Shown: positions 26,663 to 35,424 of the stretch, piece after piece
Numbering within the stretch: the first letter of the stretch is position 1
Layout of the letters: every line of letters begins with the position of its first letter
Assembly (NCBI GenBank): GCA_023954745.1
Contig: JAGSHC010000002.1
Coordinates: forward strand, 49,526 to 113,525
Reading direction: 5' to 3'
Length of the DNA: 64,000 nt
Source of the DNA: Deltaproteobacteria bacterium
Lineage (GTDB): Bacteria; Myxococcota_A; UBA796; UBA9615
Made by a program: the position numbers and the translations under genes
The notes under the pieces: generated by a model
The model's input: the letters and a program-made list of their open reading frames with translations, nothing else
Database searches by the model: none
What the model was told of the DNA's origin: nothing

Positions 26663-26804
26663 GGCAGTCTCCAGCGGGCCTACTCGCCCGAAGCGGCGCA
26701 GACCATAATCCCACTTGCTCGCACACGCGAGACACAGGATGTAACGACCGGTTTTCTGCGGCAGATGGGATCAAGGCTTCGGGGCACCTTCGTGCCAGAT
26801 GTCC

Positions 26805-27653
26805 CTACCGCGCCGCGCAGACGATGCTTCGGTCGTCGAGCTCCAGGGTCTTGATCACCGTGTTGGCCCCCGCAGCCTCGGACTGAGCGCAGATGTCATC
26901 GATGTCGACGCTCCGCCCCGCGTCCTGCCACTCCGACGGGTACTCGACATTGAAGACGGGCTTGCCCGAGGGCAGGAACGCCGCTCCCCGGTCGCACTCC
27001 TCATGGAGCACGCAGCTCTCCAGCAGGAGCGCCTCCATGGACGGCTCGAGATCGTCGACGAGCTCCACCGCGTTCTTGTGGATGACGCTCAGGCCGCGGT
27101 CCTGCGCCTCCGACACCAGGGCGGCCGCGTACGCGCGCGCGTCCTGCTCGGTGATGCCCAGGCCCGTCGGGTTGGCGTAGGCATCCATGTTGTCGAACTC
27201 CACCAGGGTGAAGCCCTTGTCGACGCAGGTGCGAAAACGCTCCGACATGAGATCCAGGAAGACGGGGTACCGGGCGATGTCGAGCCAGCGCTCCCCAGGC
27301 CACGCGGCCAGATCGTCGCCGAGGATCGAGGGGTTCCCTCCATCCCGTTCGGCGTTGTCCAGAGCCACGAATGCCGCCCAATCGTCGCGCCAGTCCTCGG
27401 CGGTCCCCACGGACACGTAGCACCAGGCCCGGGTCCCATTCGCGACGGCTTCGTCCACGTACCGCGCGTCCGTGTCGAACGCGTCCAGGCCCAGATAGTC
27501 CACTGCGGGTGGCGACGACGGGATCGCGCCTTCGTCGAGGATCCACTCCCAGGACGGAATCCCGGCGGGGACCCCACTCCACTGGGACGCATCGCCCCAG
27601 GGAAGGCATCCCGTCAGCAGGGCGAACCCGAGCAGCAGCGACAAAGCTCTCAT
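26805..27653 (-). CDS. GH114-like endo-alpha-1,4-polygalactosaminidase lipoprotein
   Basis: 282 residues, lipoprotein signal with lipobox LTGC. The mature part is a TIM-barrel-type glycosidase: 'WEWILDEGAI', 'YLGLDAF', 'RAWCYVSVGTAEDWRDDWAAF', 'GERWLDIARYP', 'LVEFDNMDAY' and 'IHKNAVEL'. These match the GH114 family, whose known member cleaves galactosaminogalactan; the D-x-D in 'VEFDNMD' holds the likely catalytic acids. The gene is divergent from the radical-SAM pair. It may remodel an external amino-sugar polymer, which would fit the phosphodiester glycosidase elsewhere in the window. Confidence 0.85.
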   Translation of the reverse strand: MRALSLLLGFALLTGCLPWGDASQWSGVPAGIPSWEWILDEGAIPSSPPAVDYLGLDAFDTDARYVDEAVANGTRAWCYVSVGTAEDWRDDWAAFVALDNAERDGGNPSILGDDLAAWPGERWLDIARYPVFLDLMSERFRTCVDKGFTLVEFDNMDAYANPTGLGITEQDARAYAAALVSEAQDRGLSVIHKNAVELVDDLEPSMEALLLESCVLHEECDRGAAFLPSGKPVFNVEYPSEWQDAGRSVDIDDICAQSEAAGANTVIKTLELDDRSIVCAAR

Positions 27654-27771
27654 GGTCAGAAGAATCGCCCGGGGCGGGCCTCAGGGCCAGCAAGGTTTCA
27701 GGGCGCAATCGACCTGTCGCCGGGACTCAGACCCGGTGCTACGTTGCCTCCATCCACTTCCCGGAGAGTGC

Positions 27772-28896
27772 ATGCCCGCCTTGAATGATGGACCGTTCGC
27801 TGAAGCCCGCCAGTTCGTGGGCCTTGTTCGCAACCACCTCGGTACCGTGCTGAAGCGAAAGCCCCAGCTGATTCCGAAGCTGGCGGTGAACTACGCGCGC
27901 ATGAACCTGATGGACCAGGACGTGCTCCGCACCGCGTCGGTGAACATCGAGTCCGCATGCAACGCCACGTGCGACCACTGCTCGGCCGACGACATCATGG
28001 ACGAGACGGCTCGGAACGAGAATCAGCTCTCGCTCGACGAGTACCGTCGGGCCATCGACGGCTTCCTCCGCGCCGGCGCGGTCTCCGTGAACCTCACGGG
28101 CGGTGAGCCGCTGCTCAACCCGAACATCTACGAGATCATCAAGATGGTCCCGCCCTGGCGCGGCGTCGTGAACGTGCAGACCAACGGTCTGAGCCTCGAT
28201 GACGCCACGGCGCGCAAGCTGCGCGAGGCCGGCCTCTACATCGTGATGATCTCGCTGCACAGCCACCGGGCCGAGTATCACGACGACCTGCTGAATGTGC
28301 CCGGCGCCTTCGACAAGGTCATGGACGCCATCGACAACTGCCATCGCTACGGCATGGACGTCATCCTCAACTGCACCATGACCCACGAGAAGGTCCAGGA
28401 CGGCACGTTGTGGGAGATGGTCCGCCTCGCCCGCGACAAGGACGTCACCGTGAACTTCGTGCAGCCCTGCACCACCGGGAAGTGGGCCGACAACAAGGGC
28501 ATCCGCATGCAGCCGGACGACTACGAGGAGTTCGACAAGGCGATGAAGCTCCCCTGGGTCGTGTGGGAGGGCAAGTCGAACTACAAGGAGAACGGCTGCC
28601 GCCCCGGCCTCGAGCGCATGTACATGAGCAACGCGGGCGACGTGATCCCCTGCGCGTTCATCCACCTGAACTTCGGCAACGTGCGCAAGGAGACCGTGGG
28701 CACCATCTGGGAGCGCATGAAGAGCTTCGAGTACTTCCAGGAGACGAAGGAGCGTTGCATCGCCAGCAACGACGAGACCTTCTACAACGAGTACATCGAG
28801 CCCATCATCGAGCACGACAACGCGCTGTTCCCCATCGAGGAGCACCCCAAGTACCAGCAGACGAATCCTGAGGAAGCCGCCACGGTCATCCGCTGA
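27772..28896 (+). CDS. Radical-SAM enzyme with SPASM-like C-terminus
   Basis: 374 residues from ATG 27772. A basic N-terminal helix (~15-50) precedes the radical-SAM core with Cys63-x3-Cys67-x2-Cys70 ('ESACNATCDHCSA'), 'NLTGGEPLLNP', 'VQTNG' and 'MISLHS'. The C-terminal part has three more cysteines ('NGCRPG', 'DVIPCAF', 'KERCIAS') in a SPASM/twitch-like arrangement that may bind auxiliary Fe-S clusters. It lies 40 bases before B12 radical-SAM paralogue B, so they are probably an operon. No precursor peptide gene is adjacent, so the substrate may not be a RiPP. Confidence 0.87.
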   Translation: MPALNDGPFAEARQFVGLVRNHLGTVLKRKPQLIPKLAVNYARMNLMDQDVLRTASVNIESACNATCDHCSADDIMDETARNENQLSLDEYRRAIDGFLRAGAVSVNLTGGEPLLNPNIYEIIKMVPPWRGVVNVQTNGLSLDDATARKLREAGLYIVMISLHSHRAEYHDDLLNVPGAFDKVMDAIDNCHRYGMDVILNCTMTHEKVQDGTLWEMVRLARDKDVTVNFVQPCTTGKWADNKGIRMQPDDYEEFDKAMKLPWVVWEGKSNYKENGCRPGLERMYMSNAGDVIPCAFIHLNFGNVRKETVGTIWERMKSFEYFQETKERCIASNDETFYNEYIEPIIEHDNALFPIEEHPKYQQTNPEEAATVIR

Positions 28897-28936
28897 GTCG
28901 GGTGATCCCAGCGCGCCGCTCCGTAGCCGAGGTCCC

Positions 28937-30634
28937 ATGAAGGTCGTCTTCTGCAATCAGCTGACTGAGATGCTGGGCGTCCAGCTGCTCTCGGCCGTGT
29001 TGAAGAAGGCCGGCCACGAGACCGCGCTCGTCTTCGAGCCGAACCTCTTCGCCACCGGAGCCATCAAGGATCCGAAGCTCGTCGAGTTCCTGAGCAACGA
29101 CGACCTCGTGGTGGAGGACATCCTCGCTGAGGAGCCCGACCTCGTCGGCTTCCCCATCGAGATCAACGGCTTCCACTGGGCCTGCGAGATCGCCGGGCGA
29201 CTCAAGTCCCGCCGGCCCGATCTGCCCATCATCATGGGCGGCATCCACGCCACCATGTGCCCCGAGAACGTCATCGACCGCCCCGAGGTGGACTACGTCG
29301 CCGTGGGCGAGGCCGAGGTGACCCTGCTGGAGCTGGCCGACATCCTCGACGGTCGCAAGGAGGGGGATCCCACCGCGATCCGCGGCATCTGGGCGCGCGA
29401 CGGCGAAGGCAACGTCATCGACAACGGCGTCGCCGCCGAGCCCCGCGACCTCGACCAGTTCCCCTACTACGACAAGTCGATCTACTACGACAAGCTGCCG
29501 GGCCTCGGCTGCGAGTACATGACGACGATCTCGCGGGGCTGTCCGTACAACTGCACGTTCTGCTTCTACAACGCGGTGCACGACATCGTGGGCAACCGAA
29601 AGGTGCGCCTGCGCACGCCCCAGCACGTGGTCGACGAGCTCGTGGCGGCGAAGAAGCTGTACCCCCAGATGGAGTCGGTGCTCTTCCACGACGACATCTT
29701 CCCCGTGAGGGTCCGCTGGCTTCAGGAGTTCGCGCCCCTCTACAAGGAGCAGGTGGGCCTGCCCTTCGCCTGCATCACCTATCCCCTGCTCGTGACCGAG
29801 TACATGGCGGATCTGCTGGCCGACGCCGGCTGCGTCAGCGTCATCATGGGCGTGCAGAGCCTCAGCGAGGAGAGCCGCGCCAACACCATGGCGCGCTACG
29901 AGAAGAACGTGGACATCTTCAACGCCATCCGGCGACTGAGGGAGCGGGACATCTTCGTCACGTGCGACCACATCCTCGGCACGCCCGGTGAGACCCTCAA
30001 GGACCAGGACGACGCCCTGCTGTTCTACAGCGACGCCGACCCCAGCGTGGTGAAGCCGCTGCCGCTCACCTACCTGCCGAAGACGGGCATGACGCGCATC
30101 GCCATCGAGCAGGGCGTCATCTCGGAGCAGGACGAAGCGGACGCCGCGGACGGCTACCTGAACTCCCTGATGTTCAAGGGCTCCGGCTACGAGAAGGAGT
30201 TCCGCCCCTACTTCATGATGTACGGGCTCAAGCCGATTCTCCCGAAGTCGCTCTTCGTGAAGATCGTGCAGAACGGATGGCACCGGCATCTGGGCAAGGT
30301 GCCCAACGTCTCGGGGATCGACCCAGTGGTGTTCTTCGTGCCCCGTCTGCTCAGCGGCGTGGTGCGCGGCTACGACGTGCGCAGCAAGTTCTTGGCCTGG
30401 CGCTTCTTCGAGATGTTCCAGTACTCCATGGCGCGCAAGCTCCGAGCCCAGGTCATGGGGCTCGACGGCGAGGCGCGCAAGGCGAAGACCGAGCCCACCC
30501 CGGCCAGCCGGTTGGCGAGCAAGTTGCTCAAGCGCCGCCGCTTCTTCGGGCGGTTCCGCGACCACCATCCGGTGCACTACGCGCCCGGTGGAGGAGCGGC
30601 CGCTCACCCTGGAGGGGCGACTCCTCGGACCTGA
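28937..30634 (+). CDS. B12-binding radical-SAM enzyme (paralogue B)
   Basis: 565 residues from ATG 28937. It opens 'MKVVFCNQLTEMLGVQLLSA', parallel to paralogue A. A cobalamin-type domain is at ~1-165 ('LVGFPIEIN', 'IIMGGIHATMCPENV', 'VAVGEAEVTL'). The radical-SAM core has Cys202-x3-Cys206-x2-Cys209 ('RGCPYNCTFCFY'), the same numbers as paralogue A, and 'VIMGVQSLSEES' and 'LGTPGETLKDQDD'. The C-terminus is ~60 residues longer, with hydrophobic/aromatic stretches and a basic disordered end. The tail could sit on a membrane, pointing to a lipid substrate (inference). It is cotranscribed with the SPASM-like radical-SAM gene. Confidence 0.9.
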   Translation: MKVVFCNQLTEMLGVQLLSAVLKKAGHETALVFEPNLFATGAIKDPKLVEFLSNDDLVVEDILAEEPDLVGFPIEINGFHWACEIAGRLKSRRPDLPIIMGGIHATMCPENVIDRPEVDYVAVGEAEVTLLELADILDGRKEGDPTAIRGIWARDGEGNVIDNGVAAEPRDLDQFPYYDKSIYYDKLPGLGCEYMTTISRGCPYNCTFCFYNAVHDIVGNRKVRLRTPQHVVDELVAAKKLYPQMESVLFHDDIFPVRVRWLQEFAPLYKEQVGLPFACITYPLLVTEYMADLLADAGCVSVIMGVQSLSEESRANTMARYEKNVDIFNAIRRLRERDIFVTCDHILGTPGETLKDQDDALLFYSDADPSVVKPLPLTYLPKTGMTRIAIEQGVISEQDEADAADGYLNSLMFKGSGYEKEFRPYFMMYGLKPILPKSLFVKIVQNGWHRHLGKVPNVSGIDPVVFFVPRLLSGVVRGYDVRSKFLAWRFFEMFQYSMARKLRAQVMGLDGEARKAKTEPTPASRLASKLLKRRRFFGRFRDHHPVHYAPGGGAAAHPGGATPRT

Positions 30635-31021
30635 GCGAGGCAAGTCCGCCAGGTCAGTCGTTCTCCCGGCCCCTTCTCCCCTGACTCCCTCTGGCTCGTG
30701 ACGGGAGCTGGGACGGAGATGTGCGCGGCGGGTCGCTGGACTCCCTCCAGGTGGAGCCCGCGGTCATGGGCGCCGAGCTCGAGACCGCCTGGGGGATCGA
30801 CGCGGACGCCGTCCTCGCCCTGTAGGCGTCCTCCCTCGGCGGTGCGCCCCAGGGCTGGTCTCCGGACTGACCAGTCCCCTCCCGCCACAACCGCACTTGT
30901 GGAGGCGATGAACACGAGCGCAACAAACAAACCACCTCGCGATCGATCGTCTCGCAACACGCCCGGAGGAAAAAGGGGCCGCTCCGCAAGGAACCTCCCC
31001 CGAAGCGAACGGTCTGCCCCC
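30635..31021. other. 387-bp intergenic region with an acyl-carrier-like remnant
   Basis: No full gene is seen. Frame +1 from GTG 30721 to TAG 30825 encodes 34 residues with 'SLDSLQVEPAVMGAELETAWGID', which resembles the phosphopantetheine-site region of an acyl carrier protein (DSL, then an LE-x-x-W/F-G-I pattern). It lacks both ends of such a protein, so it would be a remnant or a coincidence. CTCCCG and CGGGAG arms around 30664-30706 could form a hairpin after the radical-SAM operon. The region before 31022 is comparatively A-rich and probably contains the phospholipase promoter, but no clear boxes are found. Confidence 0.35.
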
Positions 31022-32965
31022 ATGAAGCGACACCAGCTCCTCGCCCTCCTCCTCCTCGCCCTGCCCACGCTCGGAAACGATGACTGTGGCGGCGTCGAAG
31101 CCGAGCTCCCGGGCGACACCGAGGTGGACCTTCCCGGCGGCATCACCGACGGCGCAGAGCTGAGCGACCTGGCTGGAGAGTGCGCGCCGGCTTCCTTCCT
31201 CTACTGCGGCAACACGGTGGAGGGCGACACCACCGACTGGAACACCGGCATCACCGACGTCATCGACGGGTACCCCGTCAGCGTCGGCAGCTACGCCGGT
31301 GGCGAGATCGCCTGGGCCTTCCGCGCCACGGTCACTGAGACGGCGAGCTTCTCTCTCATCGACCCCGAGCCCACGGTCATCAACCACGACATCTTCATCC
31401 TCGAGGCGGGCAGCGAAGGCACCTGCCAGTCGGCCGATGCGGTGGCGCGGGGCTTCAACTCCATCGACTTCGACGTGGTCGCCGGGAACACCTACTTCGT
31501 CGTGCTCGACAGCTTCGAGGGTGAAGGCGGCGCTTTCTCCGCCGAGCTCAGCTGCACCGGCGAGGCCGGAGAGGTCACCCCTCCCCCGACGGCCGACCTG
31601 CCCAGCACTGAGGTCTACTTCTCTCCCCTCGCCGAGGAGGACAGCCACCTCGCCCGCACCGCCGAGCTCATCGACGGCGCGCAGTCGACCCTCGACATCG
31701 CGATGTACAGCTTCAGCTACACGCCCATGATGGACGCCCTGCAGCGGGCCCAGGACCGCGGGGTCTCCATCCGGATCATGACCTTCGACTCGGCGAAGCA
31801 CCGCAAGAGCCCCGAGGACACGCGCTCGGCAGCGCTCGAGGACATGGGTATCGAGGTCCGATGGGTCAACAAGATCCAGCATCACAAGTTCGTCATCGTC
31901 GACGGCCCACGGGACGACCTCAGCAAGGCCGACGACGCCTGGCTCGTCACCGGCTCGGGCAACTGGTCCTGGTCGGCGGGCACTCGCTACGACGAGAACA
32001 CGGTGGTCGTGCAAGGAGACGAGGCCCTGGTGCTCTCCTTCCAGCAGGAGTTCGACCTGCTGTGGGACAACAGCCGCGATCTCGTCTGGAACGAGAGCAT
32101 CGGCCACATCGACAGCGCCGGTGTCACCGATGCCGACATCGACGCCGCCGACAGCTTCGCCGAGCCGACCTTCACGTCGGCGAACATGACGACCTTCGTG
32201 CACTCCACCCACGGCCCGGGGTTCCGCACCACCAGCGGGAGCGGCGCCGCCCGCAACGAGATCGCAGACGTCATCCTCAGCGCCGAGGACAGCATCTGGA
32301 TCGCCTCGGGCCACCTGCGCAGCCGTCAGATCGTGGATGCCCTGACGAAGGCCGTGGACGAGCGTCCCTCCCTCGATGTGCGGGTGTACCTCGATGGGCA
32401 GGAGTACACGAGCACGGAGCGCCACACGGTGGAGGTGGAGAAGTTCGACGCCTGCATGGCGAACGCGTCGACCCCCACGCAGCGGAACAACTGCAACGAC
32501 ATGGGCGTGCACTTCGGATACGACCTCGCTGAGGCGAACATTCCGCTCCGCTACAAGCACTACAGCTACCGCTGGCACTACAGCTACGCGGTCCAGATGC
32601 ACCACAAGTACGTCATCGTCGACGGAACGCGGGTGGCGTCGGGCTCCTACAACTTCAGCAACAACGCCGAGCACGACACCATGGAGAACGTGGTGGTCTA
32701 CGAGGCCGTGGACTACCCCGCCCTGGTGGCCGGCTTCGTCGAGAACTTCGAGACCATCTGGGTCACCGGCCTCGACGGTCGCTACGACGCCCTGCTGGAC
32801 GAGGTGAGCAACGGCACCGGCGAGATCCCGCTGGTCTACGACTCCATGGCGCTGACGCACCAGCAGGTGAAGGCCCTCAAGGACGCCATCGCCGCCGCCT
32901 GCGCGGACATCGACACCGAGGACTTCCGGCGCTTTCCCCGCCGTCACACCACCTGCGCCCGCTGA
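31022..32965 (+). CDS. Secreted phospholipase D-superfamily protein with two HKD motifs
   Basis: 647 residues from ATG 31022 with a signal peptide (~1-20). A pre-peptidase C-terminal-like beta domain spans ~60-180 ('GEIAWAFRATVTETASFSL', 'GNTYFVVLDSF'). Two PLD halves follow. The first has 'HHKFVIVD' (~286-293, HxK-x4-D) and the second 'HHKYVIVD' (~526-533), each followed by the Gly/Ser-Asn segment ('SGNWSW', 'GSYNFSN'). Both catalytic HKD sets are intact, so phosphodiesterase activity on lipid or nucleic acid is expected outside the cell. Substrate unknown. Confidence 0.9.
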   Translation: MKRHQLLALLLLALPTLGNDDCGGVEAELPGDTEVDLPGGITDGAELSDLAGECAPASFLYCGNTVEGDTTDWNTGITDVIDGYPVSVGSYAGGEIAWAFRATVTETASFSLIDPEPTVINHDIFILEAGSEGTCQSADAVARGFNSIDFDVVAGNTYFVVLDSFEGEGGAFSAELSCTGEAGEVTPPPTADLPSTEVYFSPLAEEDSHLARTAELIDGAQSTLDIAMYSFSYTPMMDALQRAQDRGVSIRIMTFDSAKHRKSPEDTRSAALEDMGIEVRWVNKIQHHKFVIVDGPRDDLSKADDAWLVTGSGNWSWSAGTRYDENTVVVQGDEALVLSFQQEFDLLWDNSRDLVWNESIGHIDSAGVTDADIDAADSFAEPTFTSANMTTFVHSTHGPGFRTTSGSGAARNEIADVILSAEDSIWIASGHLRSRQIVDALTKAVDERPSLDVRVYLDGQEYTSTERHTVEVEKFDACMANASTPTQRNNCNDMGVHFGYDLAEANIPLRYKHYSYRWHYSYAVQMHHKYVIVDGTRVASGSYNFSNNAEHDTMENVVVYEAVDYPALVAGFVENFETIWVTGLDGRYDALLDEVSNGTGEIPLVYDSMALTHQQVKALKDAIAAACADIDTEDFRRFPRRHTTCAR

Positions 32966-32996
32966 GGTCAGGGGGCAGCAGCCCCTCGCTCGCGGC

Positions 32997-33419
32997 TCAG
33001 CCCTTCGGGTACCGCTCGGCCATCACGGACAGCGAGTCCGTCACGAGCTCTCGGAGCACCGTGGCGTCGACGTCGGTGAGACGCTTGATGTAGAGGCAGG
33101 ACTTGCCGAGCTTGTGCTTGCCCAACCGGGTGAGAAGCTCGGCTCGCTCTTCGTAGCCATCCATGATGTAGAGCGTCAGGTCACGCTTGCGCGGGGCGAA
33201 CCCGATCCGCATCCACTCGCCCTCGCGCCCCGAGGCGTAGCGGTAGTGGTAGTGCCCGAACCCAACAATGGTCTTGCCCCACATGCGCGGCGGCGCGCCG
33301 GAGACCTCCTCCATCAGCGCGGCGATGGCGACACAATCGGCGCGCTTTGCGTCGTCCTCGATGGAGTCGAGGAACGACTGCACGCTTGCGTCGTTCTCCT
33401 TGGTCTTGAGCTCGGCCAT
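32997..33419 (-). CDS. DUF1801 family protein
   Basis: 140 residues from ATG 33419, chosen for GGAGG five bases upstream; an ATG at 33455 adds twelve residues but lacks a site. The sequence 'VQSFLDSIEDDAKRADC', 'MWGKTIVGFGHYHYRY' and 'KLGKSCLYIKRLTDVD' is typical of DUF1801/YdhG-like proteins, which share the frataxin-like fold and have no settled function. Probably cytoplasmic. It is divergent from the methyltransferase gene, and the -10-like box of that gene overlaps its upstream side. Confidence 0.85.
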   Translation of the reverse strand: MAELKTKENDASVQSFLDSIEDDAKRADCVAIAALMEEVSGAPPRMWGKTIVGFGHYHYRYASGREGEWMRIGFAPRKRDLTLYIMDGYEERAELLTRLGKHKLGKSCLYIKRLTDVDATVLRELVTDSLSVMAERYPKG

Positions 33420-33455
33420 CACTGCCTCCGGTCGCGGGTACGCCATCGTACTCAC

Positions 33456-33461
33456 TAGACT
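33456..33461 (+). promoter_or_regulatory. Possible leaderless -10 box of the class I methyltransferase gene
   Basis: TAGACT ends eight bases before ATG 33470 and no Shine-Dalgarno lies between. No recognisable -35 box is found at the right distance. Confidence 0.35.
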
Positions 33462-33469
33462 GCCCCCCG

Positions 33470-34405
33470 ATGAACACCGACCCGACCGAAGGGGTGCGAT
33501 CGCGGGGCATGGCTCCAGGAGGCACCCCGCGCACCAGCTGCCCCCTGTGTGAGGGCACGAGTCTGAAGCCCACCCTCCGCCTGCGCGACCGCCAGCTGCT
33601 CACCTGCAGCGAGTGTGGGGTGCGGGTCACGGACACCTACGCCGATGGCGACGCGGTCGCCGACTACTACACCGAGATCGAGGCCCACCACGGCAAGCTC
33701 GGGACGAGTCTCGCGGACCGCGACGGAGCCTTGCGGGCCATCGCTCGGGACCAGGCAGACCGCATGGAGTCCCTGTGCGGCCCTCGACGGTTCGGCACCT
33801 TCCTCGAGATTGGATGTTCTCGCGGGCATCTGCTGGAAGAGATGCAGAACCGTGGCTGGCGCGTGCAAGGGATCGAGGTGTCACGCCGCTCCGCCGCCGA
33901 GGCGGCCGGCCGAATCGACGGGAGCGTGCACTGCGGCACGCCGGAGGACGCGCCCTTCGCGCCCGGGAGCATGCAACGCATCGCCATGTTCGACGTGCTT
34001 GCGCACCTTCCGGAGCCGCGGCGCACGCTGGCTGCGGTCGAGCGGCTCCTCGCCCCGGGTGGCGAGCTGTTGCTGAGCACCGTCAACGAAGACTGGCGTC
34101 TGGTGCCCGCGTTCCTCGCGGCCTTCAAGCTCGCCCCGGCGCGCACGGCGGGCATGCGGGACGAGATGTACGAGGGGCAGCACTACTGCTACTTCCGGGC
34201 GAGCAACGTAGGTCAGCTGCTGGAGTCAGTGGGCCTGACCCTGCACGCCGTGCGACCCATCGAGCCCCTCAGCACACGGTTCTTCGTGCACCAGTACGGC
34301 TGGAAGCGGAGGCTGGCGCTGCTGGGGATGGTGCAGGCAGACCGCCTGCTGCGGTCGAGCCGCAAGATGATCGTGCTGGCGAAGAAACCAGCGCCGAAGT
34401 TCTAG
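33470..34405 (+). CDS. SAM-dependent methyltransferase with N-terminal zinc ribbon
   Basis: 311 residues from ATG 33470 (a second ATG is 13 codons later). An N-terminal zinc-ribbon-like motif pairs 'CPLC' and 'CSEC' (~24-47), a feature of the Methyltransf_23-type enzymes acting on sugars or lipids. The Rossmann core has motif I 'FLEIGCSRGHLLEEM', then 'IEVSRRSAAEA', 'IAMFDVLAHLPEP' and 'LLAPGGELLLST'. The C-terminal part is helical and basic. Substrate unknown. The gene is convergent with the secreted helical protein gene (17 bases between stops). Confidence 0.85.
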   Translation: MNTDPTEGVRSRGMAPGGTPRTSCPLCEGTSLKPTLRLRDRQLLTCSECGVRVTDTYADGDAVADYYTEIEAHHGKLGTSLADRDGALRAIARDQADRMESLCGPRRFGTFLEIGCSRGHLLEEMQNRGWRVQGIEVSRRSAAEAAGRIDGSVHCGTPEDAPFAPGSMQRIAMFDVLAHLPEPRRTLAAVERLLAPGGELLLSTVNEDWRLVPAFLAAFKLAPARTAGMRDEMYEGQHYCYFRASNVGQLLESVGLTLHAVRPIEPLSTRFFVHQYGWKRRLALLGMVQADRLLRSSRKMIVLAKKPAPKF

Positions 34406-34422
34406 TCGGGCCGCAGCGCGGG

Positions 34423-35220
34423 CTACTCGCCCTGCACCTTGTCCATGGCCTTCTCGGCGCCCTCTTCGACGGCTTCCTTGGCGTCCTCGGCGGTGTCCTC
34501 CGCCTTCTCGCCAGCGTCTTCTGCCGTGTCCTCGGCGTCGGCAGCGGTGTCCTCGGCCACCTCCTTCGCGTCGGCGGCGGTCTCCTCGACGGCCTCCTTG
34601 GCGTCGGCAGCGGTGTCGGCGGCCTCGGCGGCCTCCTTGCGCTCGACCTTGCGGTCACGGACCTTCGTCTCCTCGACGGGGGCCCCCGGCGCAGCGGCGG
34701 TCATCGTGGCGGCGGTGAAGGAGCTCGTCAGCGCCGCGCTCATGGCGTCGAGGTTCTCCATGCGAGCCTTCTTCTTGCCGTAGGCCACGGCCCGCATGAT
34801 GAGGTTGCGCCCCTCCCAGTGGAACACCCAGCTGCGCGACGAGGTCCGCATCTTGTGCTCGAGCACGACGCGGGCCTCTTGGCCGGCCACGGTCGTCTCC
34901 TGGATTCCACCGGGCGAACGACGCTCCGTGTAGTAGCGCCCCAGGTTGCTCATGATCAGGTCGATCTGCCCCGGGTCCTGCTTGTAGGGCGAGGGCACCT
35001 CGATGATGTTCACCTGGCCCCAGTCCCCGCCCAGCCACATGCGCTTCTGCTCGTTTCCGAGGTTGCTGTGGTCCTTGAGCCCCACACAGTCGACCTTGAC
35101 CTCGAAGGTTCCGAGGAGATCGGTGTAGGTGCAGTCCTCGGCGGCGGCGGGCGTGGCCAGGAGGGCAACTCCGGCGAGGCTGAGGAGCGCGACACACGCG
35201 CGGGAAGACAGAGACGACAT
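34423..35220 (-). CDS. Secreted protein with a long Ala/Glu/Asp repeat helix
   Basis: 265 residues with a signal peptide (~1-27, ATPAAAE). A globular domain of ~135 residues follows ('CTYTDLLGTFEVKVDC', 'LIMSNLGRYYTERRS'), with no family recognised. The last ~85 residues are low-complexity AAD-x-x-AE-x-x units ('DTAADAKEAVEE'), LEA-like, and should form a charged amphipathic helix or stay disordered. The domain could be a lipid- or protein-binding module, and the tail a spacer or stress-protective segment. Both are guesses. Confidence 0.65.
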   Translation of the reverse strand: MSSLSSRACVALLSLAGVALLATPAAAEDCTYTDLLGTFEVKVDCVGLKDHSNLGNEQKRMWLGGDWGQVNIIEVPSPYKQDPGQIDLIMSNLGRYYTERRSPGGIQETTVAGQEARVVLEHKMRTSSRSWVFHWEGRNLIMRAVAYGKKKARMENLDAMSAALTSSFTAATMTAAAPGAPVEETKVRDRKVERKEAAEAADTAADAKEAVEETAADAKEVAEDTAADAEDTAEDAGEKAEDTAEDAKEAVEEGAEKAMDKVQGE

Positions 35221-35290
35221 GGGCTTCTCCTAGAAGGCGCGGAGGATGCCAGCGGGCAGGGAGGGCGGCAAGTCAAGGCCTCGCAAGGCA

Positions 35291-35319
35291 TTGCGCAGCC
35301 ACGATGCGTCAAACACCCT
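35291..35319 (+). promoter_or_regulatory. Weak candidate promoter of infC
   Basis: TTGCGC (35291-35296), 17 bases and CACCCT (35314-35319). The spacing is right but both boxes are one or two bases off the in-window consensus. It would give a ~70-base RNA before the leader terminator. Confidence 0.3.
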
Positions 35320-35364
35320 CGCCAGCCCTGAGCGGGTGTGTTATCCCTCTTGCTGACTCAGGTA

Positions 35365-35396
35365 CCCCGATGCCCGAGAGGGCACCGGGGTTTTTT
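35365..35396 (+). promoter_or_regulatory. Intrinsic terminator (attenuator) in the infC leader
   Basis: CCCCG-A-TGCCC, loop GAGA, GGGCA-C-CGGGG forms a ten-pair stem with one A-C mismatch. It is followed immediately by six Ts (35391-35396), a textbook intrinsic terminator. It sits only 25 bases before the infC start codon and on the infC strand. A smaller stem (CCTGAG 35327-35332 with CTCAGG 35357-35362) precedes it. The arrangement fits transcription attenuation of infC, known for the infC leader of Bacillus where L20 is the effector. Which factor acts here is unknown. Confidence 0.85.
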
Positions 35397-35410
35397 CGTT
35401 CCAGAACACA

Positions 35411-35424
35411 GGAGGTGTGAAATT
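35411..35424 (+). promoter_or_regulatory. Strong ribosome-binding site that fixes an AUU start of infC
   Basis: GGAGGTG at 35411-35417 lies four bases before ATT 35422-35424, in frame with infC. The next ATG (35449) has no such site and lies 27 bases downstream. A strong site in front of an AUU codon is the hallmark of IF-3 autogenous control, in which IF-3 discriminates against its own start. Confidence 0.9.
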
